Assembly: GCF_042656585.1 (NCBI RefSeq)
Contig: NZ_JBHSPG010000023.1
DNA from: Thalassorhabdus alkalitolerans
Lineage (GTDB): Bacteria; Bacillota; Bacilli; Bacillales; Marinococcaceae
Length of the DNA stretch: 64,000 nt
Reading direction: 5' to 3' (one strand)
Position numbers and translations under genes: made by a program. Positions 43,593 to 52,676 of the stretch are shown piece by piece. The notes beneath the pieces were generated by a model. That model was given only the letters and a program-made list of their open reading frames with translations. It had not been told where the DNA came from and did no database searches. How positions within the stretch are numbered: position 1 is the stretch's first letter; every line of letters begins with the position of its first letter.

Positions 43593-43916
43593 GTGGAAGC
43601 TTTACTTACAGCAGGTGATTTTGAAAAAGCGATACAAGGAGAAAAAGTAATTGTTTTGTTTTCTGCTGATTGGTGTCCAGACTGCAGAGTGATTGAGCCT
43701 GTCTTACCAGGCATAGAAGAGAAATATCGGGATTTTACTTTTTACCATGCCGATCGTGATGAATTATTAGAAAAGTGCCAGGAATATGATGTGTATGGTA
43801 TCCCTAGTTTTATTGGTTTCCATCGTGGGAAAGAAGTTCATCGTTTTGTAGATAAAAAAAGAAAAACAGAAGAGCAAATTATTGAATTTATAAAAGATAC
43901 AATAGAAAAGCTTTAA
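43593..43916 (+). CDS. ytpP: Thioredoxin-like protein YtpP
   Basis: A 107-residue thioredoxin fold with redox motif WCPDC (C28, C31) and the cis-proline loop GIPSF. CPDC replaces the CGPC of thioredoxin, which suggests different redox tuning. GTG 43593 after AAGAAGGAGGG. Closed by its own terminator, then ytpQ. Confidence 0.9.
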   Translation: MEALLTAGDFEKAIQGEKVIVLFSADWCPDCRVIEPVLPGIEEKYRDFTFYHADRDELLEKCQEYDVYGIPSFIGFHRGKEVHRFVDKKRKTEEQIIEFIKDTIEKL

Positions 43917-43919
43917 CAA

Positions 43920-43967
43920 AAAGACTCTCCCTGCTTTCCGGCAGCCGTTTTTGGGAGAGTCTTTCTC
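43920..43967 (+). terminator. ytpP terminator
   Basis: A 12-bp stem AAAGACTCTCCC/GGGAGAGTCTTT with a 21-base loop that holds a smaller CTGC/GCAG helix. Confidence 0.8.
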
Positions 43968-44097
43968 AATGGCCAAATCTTCTTGTAAGCCGGCATCTAG
44001 CATACTGGATACAGGCCGGGGTCACAATAGTTGGGAATGGAATTTACACATGTTAAAATAAAGCGATAGACGGATACGGACAATTGAGGTGAGATGA

Positions 44098-44904
44098 TTG
44101 AGTATTAAAGATATAAATGATTTAAAAGAGGTTTTAGAGAAAAGGCTGGGAGGAAAAGATAAGTCGCTCAGCTTTGATAAGGAGCAAAGTGTGCTCCGGG
44201 TAGAATATCTCCCCCTAAAAAAAGGGGTAGACCTTGACTTAAACAAACTCTTAGCAAAATACGAAAACAAGCAGGAAAAAGCAATAGACGAAATTGTCTA
44301 TTACATTACCACTTCCTTTGAAGCAATGAACAAAAGCATTACGTTAAAAGGGAAAGAATCCCATATATATCCAGTGATTCGTTCCACTTCCTTTCCTACC
44401 GAAACAAAAGACGGGCAGCCGCTTTTATATGAAGAGCATACAGCAGAAACAAGAATTTACTATGCTCTTGACATGGGGGAAGCTTATACGATGCTTGACA
44501 AGGTAACATTGGAGCGGGAAGGTATGAGCTTTGAGGAAATCAAAGAAACAGCACAATTTAACCTGCGTGCCTTATCCTACAATATTAAAGAAGACCAGGT
44601 GGCGGGAAACCGTTTTTATTTTATTAATTCTAATGATGGATATGATGCAAGCAAGATCCTGAATGAGGCGCTTTTAGAAAAACTAGAGAGAGACGCAGAA
44701 GGGGATTTGGCTGTAGCAGTCCCTCACCAGGACGTTCTGATTGTGGCTGACATTCTAAATGAACAAGGATATGACGTTCTTGGACAGATGGCCTTTAAGT
44801 TTTTTGGAGAAGGCCGTGTACCTATTACAGCACTTCCTTTTCTTTATGAGAAAGGTCGGTTGGAGCCAATCTTCATCCTTGCCCGCAAGAAGCCTAAGGA
44901 GTAG
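44098..44904 (+). CDS. ytpQ: DUF1444 protein YtpQ
   Basis: 268 residues; soluble, acidic and conserved across Bacilli directly before ytpR. No catalytic motif is visible. TTG 44098 is preceded by TTGAGGTGAG. Function unknown; position after ytpP and before ytpR matches B. subtilis. Confidence 0.85.
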   Translation: MSIKDINDLKEVLEKRLGGKDKSLSFDKEQSVLRVEYLPLKKGVDLDLNKLLAKYENKQEKAIDEIVYYITTSFEAMNKSITLKGKESHIYPVIRSTSFPTETKDGQPLLYEEHTAETRIYYALDMGEAYTMLDKVTLEREGMSFEEIKETAQFNLRALSYNIKEDQVAGNRFYFINSNDGYDASKILNEALLEKLERDAEGDLAVAVPHQDVLIVADILNEQGYDVLGQMAFKFFGEGRVPITALPFLYEKGRLEPIFILARKKPKE

Positions 44905-44982
44905 GAAATAAGCTGTAAGTATGTGTTACAATATACCTTGGCTTAATAACTGAATATACGGCATAAAAAGGAGTTTTTGAAG

Positions 44983-45600
44983 ATGAATATTTTTTACAAT
45001 GGCACAGGAATAGGAGACGTGCTCCTTGTTTCACTAAAAGAAATCCCTAAGGAAGAACGTTTAGTTGAGCGTAAGGGAGATGTAGCACGTTTATTTGACA
45101 AAAGAAACGGTCAAACAGTGGGCTTTAATATATTTAACATTTCTAACATCAAATCCATTAATGGCACGGGAATGCTTCCTCTAACCGATGAATTGCTTGA
45201 AGCGATAAATAAAGCACTGGAACACAACGATTTTGAGGAAACAATAGAAGCTCCAAAGGAATCTAACTTTGTAGTAGGTTATGTGAAGGAAAAAAGTAAA
45301 CACCCTGACGCTGATAAGTTAAGTGTCTGCCAGGTAGACGTTGGAGAAGAAACGCTTCAGATTGTGTGCGGAGCACCGAACATTGAAGAAGGCCAAAAGG
45401 TCCCTGTTGCAATGGTTGGAGCCTCTATGCCAACGGGGATGAACATTAAAGCTGCAAAGTTAAGAGGTGTGGAATCAACAGGAATGATCTGTTCTGCCAA
45501 AGAATTGGTCCTTCCGGATGCACCACGCGAGAAGGGGATTTTGGTACTGGATGATCGCTTTAAGGTCGGAGAGGATTTCCTAGAGCAGTATCACGGTTAA
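44983..45600 (+). CDS. ytpR: tRNA-binding-domain protein YtpR
   Basis: 205 residues. The C-terminal half (about 85-200) is an EMAP/PheT-type OB-fold: VGYVKEKSKHPDADKLSVCQ, QIVCGAPNI, and the later GMICSAKEL. It should bind tRNA non-specifically. The N-terminal half is a family-specific domain. ATG 44983 fits AAAAAGGAG at 9 bases better than TTG 44977. Confidence 0.9.
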   Translation: MNIFYNGTGIGDVLLVSLKEIPKEERLVERKGDVARLFDKRNGQTVGFNIFNISNIKSINGTGMLPLTDELLEAINKALEHNDFEETIEAPKESNFVVGYVKEKSKHPDADKLSVCQVDVGEETLQIVCGAPNIEEGQKVPVAMVGASMPTGMNIKAAKLRGVESTGMICSAKELVLPDAPREKGILVLDDRFKVGEDFLEQYHG

Positions 45601-45629
45601 ATGAAGGTACGACTTATGTATGAGTTTTC

Positions 45630-45665
45630 AAAAAAACCATTGGCAGGGGCTAGTGGTTTTTTTTG
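45630..45665 (+). terminator. ytpR terminator
   Basis: AAAAAACCA with TGGTTTTTTTT around a 14-base loop, about 30 bases past the stop. Confidence 0.75.
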
Positions 45666-45732
45666 TCCTTCGTTAAAATAAGAGTACCTCTGTCACTGCT
45701 GGTGAGGGAAAAGGAATAAGTTAAAAAAGAAT

Positions 45733-48603
45733 ATGAATAACAATAACTATAGAAAAAAGAAACGGGTGATGAAAGACGTGCCTTTTAGCTTTCAAGAAAT
45801 GATGAAAAAAATGCAGAAGTTTTTTTTCGGAGAAGAGGATAGTACATTTCCCTCTTCAAAGCAGGAACAAAAGCCCGAACGATCCTATGGAAGGGTTCAT
45901 TCTGAAGGTGAAGTAGGAGCAAAAATGCTTCACCAGTATCCTGAAAAAGGGAATTTTCGTTTTCCATTGAACGTTGATGATACCCATCCGCCCCGGAATC
46001 GAAAGCCGGTTGCTCAAAAGACGAATAACGGTCCTTCCCCTATGAAGGACAGGAAAGTTTCAAATATTAAGGGAGCGGATGCCAACTCTACCAATACATT
46101 TCGCAGCCCTGCAGAAAAAGAGGTTTTTCAGAAAAGAAATATCAAAATGAAGAATGATGAAATTGGTGAAACGAAAAAAACGGAACAGGGACAAGGAAAA
46201 GAAGAAAATGACAGTGCCCAGCATAAATCGCTGTTTTCTGGAACAAACTTTGAGCCGCAAAGCATACCTTCACCGGTTTTTGGCTATGAAAAGGTTCCGC
46301 TCCATCAAGATTACTTAAAAAAGAGAACGGGGAAAATCTCCTATCAAACCTCTGAAAGAAGTATACCCTCCCCTTCCATTTTAAGTGAAAAAGAAGAAGG
46401 GTCTTTTTCTGAGAATAAAAAAGAGGAGACAGGAAGGGTATATAATTCTTCAGCTACTTCAATAGAAGAGGTCGCAGCCATCTCCGAATTGCTCAACAGA
46501 GCTCAAAGAAAGAAGCCAGAGCCTAGAAAGGTAGAAAGCTTTTATGTAGGGAACCTTGAGGAAGGAAGAATTGTCCGCCCCTCTGAAAGGGATTTTGAGG
46601 AGGGTCCAGAAGAAAGCTTTCACAAAGAGAGTTTCCAAGAACCAGAGAAGGAGAATGTAAGTCAAATACGTGCAAAAAAGGCAGAGGGGTTCAACGATTC
46701 TGCTTGGCAAGCGACCGAAGACCAAACAGGTCAAGAAGTTAACGAGGAGGAGATCCTGCAAGAGAGCGTGGAAAGCTCTTATTTTGATGAAGAAAATTCC
46801 ATCTCTAAGGTAGAAGGAGAGGTTTCCAAACAAGAAGAGGAAAGAGAAAAAACACACACCGCTTTTGATCAAGCTTCCAGCTTACCTGAAGTGGAAACAC
46901 CCTCTCTTCATAAAAGCGAACCGGTGATTGCCAAGAATGATACTTCCAATGAAGCTATGGAAAACGGACTGAGTAATTCAGGGAAAGAAACGGCTCCTCA
47001 AGCCGCCAGGAAAGAAGCAACAGAAGTTCGTTCTTTACAAAAGGGAGAAAAAACGAACCCGTCGAAAAGGAAGAATGAGACTGGGCAATCATCCGTTCCT
47101 TTCAACGTCCTTATGTATCCAAAAGACCGTATGAAATCAGAGAAAAAAAAGAACCTTCACTCCGGGGGAGGCAATAATAACTATACAAAGCCAAGTATAC
47201 AATTGTTAAATATCCCGCCCAGAAAAGAGACGTCGGGTGAAAATGCTTTAGCTGAGCAGCGAGAACTTCTGGAAAGAACGCTTCATAACTTTAATGTTGA
47301 TGCAAGAGTGGTAGATGTAACACAAGGACCTTCTGTAACGAGGTTTGAAGTACAGCCAGCTCCAGGAGTAAAGGTTAACAAAGTAACAAACCTGACAGAC
47401 GACATAAAAATGGCAATGGCTGCAAAGGATCTCAGAATGGAGGCTCCAATACCAGGGAAGAATGCAATCGGTATAGAAGTGCCTAACCCGGAAAGCACCC
47501 CGGTGTTTCTCCGTGAAATATTAAGGCATGAATCTTTTATAAGAAATGAGTCTCCTTTAGCCGTTGCCTTGGGGCTGGATATTTCCGGGGCTCCGATCGT
47601 AGCTGATTTACAGAAGATGCCCCACGGGTTAATAGCTGGAGCAACTGGTTCTGGAAAGAGTGTGTGCATAAATTCCATATTATTAAGCCTTCTGTTCAAG
47701 GCTTCACCGGAAGAAGTAAAGCTTATGCTTATTGATCCAAAAATGGTTGAACTTGCTTCATATAGGGAAATCCCTCATTTAGTCACTCCTGTCATTAATG
47801 ACGCGAAAGAAGCAACAGCAGGATTGAAATGGGCTGTTCAGGAAATGGACACTCGTTATGAGAAACTGGCTCACGAAGGTGTTAGAGATATAAAGAAATA
47901 TAACGAAAAAGTTACGAAAAAAGGACGCCCTGAAGATAAAATGCCTTATATGGTCATTATCATCGATGAGCTTGCAGACTTAATGATGGTCTCGCCTCAG
48001 GATGTAGAGGATGCAGTTTGCCGAATTGCCCAAAAGGCAAGGGCGTGTGGCATGCACCTGCTTTTAGCTACTCAAAGACCTTCTGTGGATGTCATTACAG
48101 GCTTAATTAAGGCCAATATTCCAACCAGGGTTGCTTTCTCAGTTTCATCCCAGGTCGATTCAAGGACGATTCTGGATATGAGCGGGGCTGAAAGATTAAT
48201 AGGAAAGGGGGATATGCTTTTCCACGCAAATGGAGCCTCCAAGCCGTTACGCGTCCAGGGAACCTTTGTATCAGATGAAGAAATTGACCTGGTAACAGAG
48301 CATGTACGCCGCCAGCAAAAACCGGCGTATTTCCTTAAAAGAGAAGAGCTTGTCAAAAAACATCAACGCCAGGAAGTAGAGGACGATTTATTTATAGATG
48401 CCTGTGAGTTTGTAACAGAGCAGGGCAGTGCCTCTTCCTCACTTCTGCAAAGGCAGTTTTCCATTGGATTTAACCGGGCGGCAAGGTTAATTGATATGAT
48501 GGAAGCAAAAGGAATTATATCGGAAGCAATGGGTACAAAACCAAGGAGAGTGCTGCTTTCTATGGAGGATATCGAAGAGAAGGTTCTTCAGGAGGAAGCA
48601 TAA
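45733..48603 (+). CDS. sftA: DNA translocase SftA (FtsK/SpoIIIE family)
   Basis: A septum-associated DNA pump that clears chromosomes from the division site. Of 956 residues the first 480 or so are low-complexity, charged and probably disordered. The motor follows (Walker A GATGSGKS, 636-643; Walker B IIIDELADLM near 740), then a C-terminal winged-helix gamma domain (about 880-945). No membrane helices, consistent with soluble SftA rather than SpoIIIE. The start is uncertain: ATG 45733 lacks a clear ribosome site, and later ATGs exist. Confidence 0.9.
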   Translation: MNNNNYRKKKRVMKDVPFSFQEMMKKMQKFFFGEEDSTFPSSKQEQKPERSYGRVHSEGEVGAKMLHQYPEKGNFRFPLNVDDTHPPRNRKPVAQKTNNGPSPMKDRKVSNIKGADANSTNTFRSPAEKEVFQKRNIKMKNDEIGETKKTEQGQGKEENDSAQHKSLFSGTNFEPQSIPSPVFGYEKVPLHQDYLKKRTGKISYQTSERSIPSPSILSEKEEGSFSENKKEETGRVYNSSATSIEEVAAISELLNRAQRKKPEPRKVESFYVGNLEEGRIVRPSERDFEEGPEESFHKESFQEPEKENVSQIRAKKAEGFNDSAWQATEDQTGQEVNEEEILQESVESSYFDEENSISKVEGEVSKQEEEREKTHTAFDQASSLPEVETPSLHKSEPVIAKNDTSNEAMENGLSNSGKETAPQAARKEATEVRSLQKGEKTNPSKRKNETGQSSVPFNVLMYPKDRMKSEKKKNLHSGGGNNNYTKPSIQLLNIPPRKETSGENALAEQRELLERTLHNFNVDARVVDVTQGPSVTRFEVQPAPGVKVNKVTNLTDDIKMAMAAKDLRMEAPIPGKNAIGIEVPNPESTPVFLREILRHESFIRNESPLAVALGLDISGAPIVADLQKMPHGLIAGATGSGKSVCINSILLSLLFKASPEEVKLMLIDPKMVELASYREIPHLVTPVINDAKEATAGLKWAVQEMDTRYEKLAHEGVRDIKKYNEKVTKKGRPEDKMPYMVIIIDELADLMMVSPQDVEDAVCRIAQKARACGMHLLLATQRPSVDVITGLIKANIPTRVAFSVSSQVDSRTILDMSGAERLIGKGDMLFHANGASKPLRVQGTFVSDEEIDLVTEHVRRQQKPAYFLKREELVKKHQRQEVEDDLFIDACEFVTEQGSASSSLLQRQFSIGFNRAARLIDMMEAKGIISEAMGTKPRRVLLSMEDIEEKVLQEEA

Positions 48604-48769
48604 AAAGGAAGAGAACTTGTCTTCTTCTCAAAGGTTCTATATGATAGATATTAACACAAAATAATCCTACTAACTGTTGCAGCATCTAATCAGTAATGTT
48701 CACGAACTGCTCTTTTGTGTAGATAGAAATGAACACCATTTGACGATACTTCCTAAAGGGGGCAATGTC

Positions 48770-48958
48770 ATGGAGCAGATTCAGTTGAACGACCTTTTAG
48801 AATTCTTCTCCCCAGAATGGATATCCCTTCTGAGTGTTGAAGAGCGAGATGTACCAATAGTGTTACAAGATGGATTAGGGAATTTAGAAAAGAAGGACTT
48901 ACTTGAAATTGTAGAAGCTGTCATTATGCAGCAAGGTGAGCGCACGGTACAAAATTAG
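48770..48958 (+). CDS. Small conserved-looking hypothetical protein
   Basis: A 62-residue acidic, helical protein (QIQLNDLLEFFSPEWISLLS, KKDLLEIVEAVI) without recognised motifs. ATG 48770 has AAAGGGGGCA upstream. An open frame back to 48677 is unlikely to be translated. It lies between sftA and the nicotinate phosphoribosyltransferase gene and has a hairpin after it. Function unknown. Confidence 0.6.
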   Translation: MEQIQLNDLLEFFSPEWISLLSVEERDVPIVLQDGLGNLEKKDLLEIVEAVIMQQGERTVQN

Positions 48959-48975
48959 CTTACAAGATTTTCTTT

Positions 48976-49010
48976 AAAGCCCGTGACATTATGTTGTTCA
49001 CGGGCTTTTA
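48976..49010 (+). terminator. Terminator after the small hypothetical gene
   Basis: An 11-bp stem AAAGCCCGTGA/TCACGGGCTTT with an 11-base loop and a short T tail. Confidence 0.7.
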
Positions 49011-49049
49011 CCAATGAAATATGCAGACAAGGCTAAGGAGTAGGAACTT

Positions 49050-50150
49050 ATGAAAGAAATTGGATTGAAGCTAGAGGGAAAAATCAAGCGTTTAACGAAT
49101 AAAACGTTTAAATTTGATGAAAGAGTAGGAGAAGGCTGGTTTTCTGCTGTTTATTTTCTTAAAACACGTGAAATAGCGGAAAAATATAAGCCTGACAGTC
49201 AGGTTACAATGCAGTTCTTTCAAAAGCAGCATGCTGTATTGTGCGGTACCGATGAGGTAATAGCTTTAATAAAGACTTTTGCCAAAGACCCGGAAGATCT
49301 TGAAATTCGCTCACTTGAAGATGGAGACAAGATTAAGCCTTATGAGACAGTCCTGACGATTACAGGTGCTTATCAGAATTTTGGCTTTTTAGAAGGTATT
49401 ATTGATGGAATTTTTGCCCGCCGGACCTCTGTTGCTACAAATGTTTATAATGTCGTGAAATCAGGGCGTAAATCCGGTATTCAGAAACCTATTATTTTCA
49501 TGGGAGACAGAGATGATCATTTTACCCAGCAATCAGGTGACGGATACGCAGCTTATATTGGCGGATCAAAAGCACAAGCAACCCATGCGATGAATGAATG
49601 GTGGGGGAAGAAAGGCATGGGTACAATGCCACACGCATTAATTCAACTATTTAACGGAGACCTTGTTGAAGCTGCAAGAGCATATAAAGAAACGTATCCT
49701 GACGACGATTTAATTGCGCTGGTTGATTATAACAATGATGTGGTTACCGATTCCTTAAAAGTGGCCAGGGAATTTGGCTCGGAGTTAAAAGGAGTAAGAG
49801 TCGATACTTCTAATAATATGGTAGACCAGTATTTTTGCCGAAATCCCGAAGTAATGGGCTCCTTTGATCCTAGAGGAGTTAACCAGGAATTAATTTTTGC
49901 CCTCCGCCGTGCTTTGGACAATGAGGGTTATGATCATGTGAAGATTATGGCGAGCGGCGGCTTTACAGCTGAAAGGATTGCTTCCTATGAAGCGGCAGAA
50001 GTTCCAATTGATATTTACGGGGTAGGGAGCAGCCTGCTGAAGATAAATATAGGCTTCACTGGTGATAATGTAATACTAAATGGAAAACATGAGGCTAAAG
50101 CAGGAAGAGAACTGAGAGAAAACCCTAGACTGGAACTCATTGATTATTAA
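49050..50150 (+). CDS. Nicotinate phosphoribosyltransferase (short form)
   Basis: Forms nicotinate mononucleotide in NAD salvage. 366 residues, shorter than the common PncB of about 480 and similar to the short, quinolinate-PRTase-like subgroup. Features are the FARRTSVATN loop, GGSKAQATHAMN, and the C-terminal phosphate-binding IMASGGF..GVGSSL. ATG 49050 follows AAGGAGTAGG. A gene at 50185 follows 34 bases later. Confidence 0.88.
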   Translation: MKEIGLKLEGKIKRLTNKTFKFDERVGEGWFSAVYFLKTREIAEKYKPDSQVTMQFFQKQHAVLCGTDEVIALIKTFAKDPEDLEIRSLEDGDKIKPYETVLTITGAYQNFGFLEGIIDGIFARRTSVATNVYNVVKSGRKSGIQKPIIFMGDRDDHFTQQSGDGYAAYIGGSKAQATHAMNEWWGKKGMGTMPHALIQLFNGDLVEAARAYKETYPDDDLIALVDYNNDVVTDSLKVAREFGSELKGVRVDTSNNMVDQYFCRNPEVMGSFDPRGVNQELIFALRRALDNEGYDHVKIMASGGFTAERIASYEAAEVPIDIYGVGSSLLKINIGFTGDNVILNGKHEAKAGRELRENPRLELIDY

Positions 50151-50184
50151 AGATGTTATTGGTGTGAAGGAGGTCTCGGAATAT

Positions 50185-50850
50185 ATGCAGCAGGATGTTT
50201 CAAATTTCAAAGCGTACCGGGACCAAAAACAAACAGAAGCTGATCAGGCCTTACATGAATTATATGAAAGCTATTTTTCCTGGCTCGAGAAAAATACGAA
50301 TCTGCGAGAAAAAGTTCGTGCCAAACACATTTTTAAAGAAAAGACTGACATGCACCCTGATAAATTGAATGAGACGTCCTGGCTTCTTCAATTTGAACAT
50401 TGGTTCGCATTTGATTATGTTACAGTCATAGGTTCCAGAATGTTCGATTTATTCGTCCGAAAAAACCAAGGATATATGACCAAAAAGATGTTGGAGCTAT
50501 CCGGCCTTATTATGACTTCGGCGATCCAGCCTTTTCAAACGACTGTTCAAGAAAGAGAAAGAGGATTTGTAAAGGGAATAGACCCAGTAACAGGGGTCAA
50601 ATTAACAGTCTATTCCTTGGACTACTGGCTTCCATTAGGCGATTTACAGGAGGGAGAGTACAGTCTTCTCAGGTATATTCGTTGTGGTTTCCGGGACACA
50701 TTAATTGCTCCTCCTGTTCCTATTAAAAAAGACAAACAAGCTTTTGTGATTCAACAGATGAAAGAGCAGCACGGGTTACATGAGAGTCTCCAATGGCTTC
50801 GTTTCTTGAAAGAAGGTGGAGTTTCTTACCTCGCTTACATGAAAGGGTAA
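50185..50850 (+). CDS. Uncharacterised protein downstream of nicotinate phosphoribosyltransferase
   Basis: 221 residues, soluble, rich in aromatic and charged residues. Blocks such as WLLQFEHWFAFDYVTVIGS and VKGIDPVTGVKLTVYSLDYW show no motif I recognise. ATG 50185 is preceded by AAGGAGG at 9 bases; a TTG at 50140 would overlap the upstream gene. Likely cotranscribed with it, so a link to NAD metabolism is possible but unsupported by motif. Confidence 0.65.
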   Translation: MQQDVSNFKAYRDQKQTEADQALHELYESYFSWLEKNTNLREKVRAKHIFKEKTDMHPDKLNETSWLLQFEHWFAFDYVTVIGSRMFDLFVRKNQGYMTKKMLELSGLIMTSAIQPFQTTVQERERGFVKGIDPVTGVKLTVYSLDYWLPLGDLQEGEYSLLRYIRCGFRDTLIAPPVPIKKDKQAFVIQQMKEQHGLHESLQWLRFLKEGGVSYLAYMKG

Positions 50851-50907
50851 TCCAATTCAAAGCAGAAAGTTGTGATTATCAATTTTGACCCGGCTTTTCA
50901 TTCTTTG

Positions 50908-50943
50908 AAAGACCTCTCGGGCAGAGAGCCCTGAGGTCTTTTT
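50908..50943 (+). terminator. Terminator after the uncharacterised gene
   Basis: AAAGACCTC..GGGC/GCCC..GAGGTCTTT with a T5 tail, a strong intrinsic terminator. Confidence 0.85.
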
Positions 50944-51050
50944 ATGCAAAAAATCACGTAGCGTAATTAAATGAATATAATTAGAAATATAAGGGTAAAG
51001 GAAGAGCAGTTTTGCATTAACTATGACTAAAGACAGGGGATATCCCTCAT

Positions 51051-51078
51051 TTGTTAAGAGCTCAGTTTTTGCTATAAT
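51051..51078 (+). promoter_or_regulatory. murC promoter
   Basis: TTGTTA (51051-51056), 16-bp spacer, TATAAT (51073-51078), about 95 bases before murC. The rest of the 50944-51174 gap shows nothing else recognisable. Confidence 0.6.
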
Positions 51079-51174
51079 AGTAAAGGTTCACTTACATACA
51101 GGAGATATTTACTCAACAGCAGTGTACTTTCCTGTACTTTTAAAGAGCAGGATTGAAGATGGAGGTCCAGTATT

Positions 51175-52470
51175 ATGACTAATTATCACTTTATAGGGAT
51201 TAAAGGCTCCGGGATGAGCGCTTTAGCTCAAATCCTTTACGATATGAAAGAAAACGTACAGGGATCAGATGTGCCTAAACGCTTTTTTACGCAGGTTCCA
51301 TTAGAAAACAAAGGGATACCAATTTATGAATTCAGCAGTGACAACATCAAGGAAGGCCAGACGTTAATTGCCTCTCCTGCTTATGGAAGTGATCATGAAG
51401 AGGTACAGAAAGCAGAGGAGTTAAACATTCCGGTACATCTTTATCCTACTTTTTTAGGTCAATTCATCAAGAATTTCACTTCTGTAGCTGTGACCGGATC
51501 TCACGGGAAAACGTCTACAACAGGTTTGCTTGCTCATGTATTAGAAGAGTATAAGCCAACATCCTATCTTATTGGTGATGGAACAGGCAAAGGTGAAGAG
51601 AACAGTAACTTTTTTGTATTTGAAGCATGTGAATATAGAAGGCACTTTCTTAATTATGAGCCGGATTACGCTATCATGACCAATATAGATTTTGATCACC
51701 CTGATTATTTTGAAGATGTGGATGACGTGGTAAGCGCTTTTCAGGAAATGGCACGCCAAGTGAACAAAGCGATTATCGCCTGTGGAGATGATGATCACCT
51801 GCAGGCTTTAAATGCAAATGTACCTATTGTGTTTTATGGTATTGAAGGAAAGCACGATTTTAATGCAGAGAACATCCGAACAGGTGAAGAAGGGACCACT
51901 TTTGATGTTCTTATCCGCGGAGACAGATTTGGCACCTTCACGATCCCTGGATTTGGCAATCATAATGTCTTAAACGCCTTGGCTGTTATTGCCTTGTGTC
52001 ACTATGAAGAAGTCCCGGCCCAAGTACTCAAAGAAAGGCTTGCAACCTTTCCAGGAGTAAAACGGCGTTTTACAGAGAAGGAAGTAGGACATCAAATCTT
52101 AATAGATGATTATGCCCATCATCCGACAGAAATTAAAGCTACACTGGAAGCAGGCCAGCAAAAGTATCCAGAGAGAGAAGTAGTTGCAGTGTTCCAACCT
52201 CATACTTATACCAGGACCAGCAGGTTTTTGGATGAGTTTGCTGAAAGCTTAAAGGTTGCAGATTCTGTGTATTTGTGTGATATTTTCAGTTCTGCTCGGG
52301 AACAAAATGGGAAGCTCACCATTGAAGATTTGCAGGAAAAGATTCCTAACTCCAAGCTAATTACTGAAGAAACAATTGATCAGCTGAAACAGCATGAAGA
52401 TGGAGTGGTCTTGTTTATGGGAGCTGGAGACATCCAAAAGTTTCAAAAGGCTTATGAAGAAGTTTTATAA
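51175..52470 (+). CDS. murC: UDP-N-acetylmuramate--L-alanine ligase
   Basis: Adds the first amino acid of the peptidoglycan stem peptide. 431 residues: N-terminal UDP-binding GIKGSGMSAL (8-17), ATP-binding VTGSHGKTSTTG (106-117) and the Mur-ligase DDYAHHPTEIKA block near 318. ATG 51175 follows GGAGGTCC. Precedes ytxGHJ-aroA-ccpA as in B. subtilis, here with an aminopeptidase gene in between. Confidence 0.97.
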   Translation: MTNYHFIGIKGSGMSALAQILYDMKENVQGSDVPKRFFTQVPLENKGIPIYEFSSDNIKEGQTLIASPAYGSDHEEVQKAEELNIPVHLYPTFLGQFIKNFTSVAVTGSHGKTSTTGLLAHVLEEYKPTSYLIGDGTGKGEENSNFFVFEACEYRRHFLNYEPDYAIMTNIDFDHPDYFEDVDDVVSAFQEMARQVNKAIIACGDDDHLQALNANVPIVFYGIEGKHDFNAENIRTGEEGTTFDVLIRGDRFGTFTIPGFGNHNVLNALAVIALCHYEEVPAQVLKERLATFPGVKRRFTEKEVGHQILIDDYAHHPTEIKATLEAGQQKYPEREVVAVFQPHTYTRTSRFLDEFAESLKVADSVYLCDIFSSAREQNGKLTIEDLQEKIPNSKLITEETIDQLKQHEDGVVLFMGAGDIQKFQKAYEEVL

Positions 52471-52474
52471 CGTC

Positions 52475-52516
52475 AAAGAAGGCAGGCTCAAAAATAATAG
52501 CCGGCCTTCTTTTTTG
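52475..52516 (+). terminator. murC terminator
   Basis: AAAGAAGGC-GGCT paired with AGCC-GCCTTCTTT (one mismatch), T6 tail, 5 bases after the stop. Confidence 0.85.
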
Positions 52517-52676
52517 TTTGTTTTATGAACGATTAGATGGCCGTCAATAGAAGGCAGGATGCCATCAGCTTTATTCGCTCTTTCAAAGAGCAAGGTGAAC
52601 GCGCGAGGAAATGCTTACAGATGAACTCTATTTCTTTTACAAAAGCTTTTCATTTCCCTTATTACCGGAAAAAAAG

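Noticed and set aside
52519..52676. Gene between murC and the aminopeptidase
   Set aside because: The open frame here has no ribosome site and runs antisense into the aminopeptidase gene.
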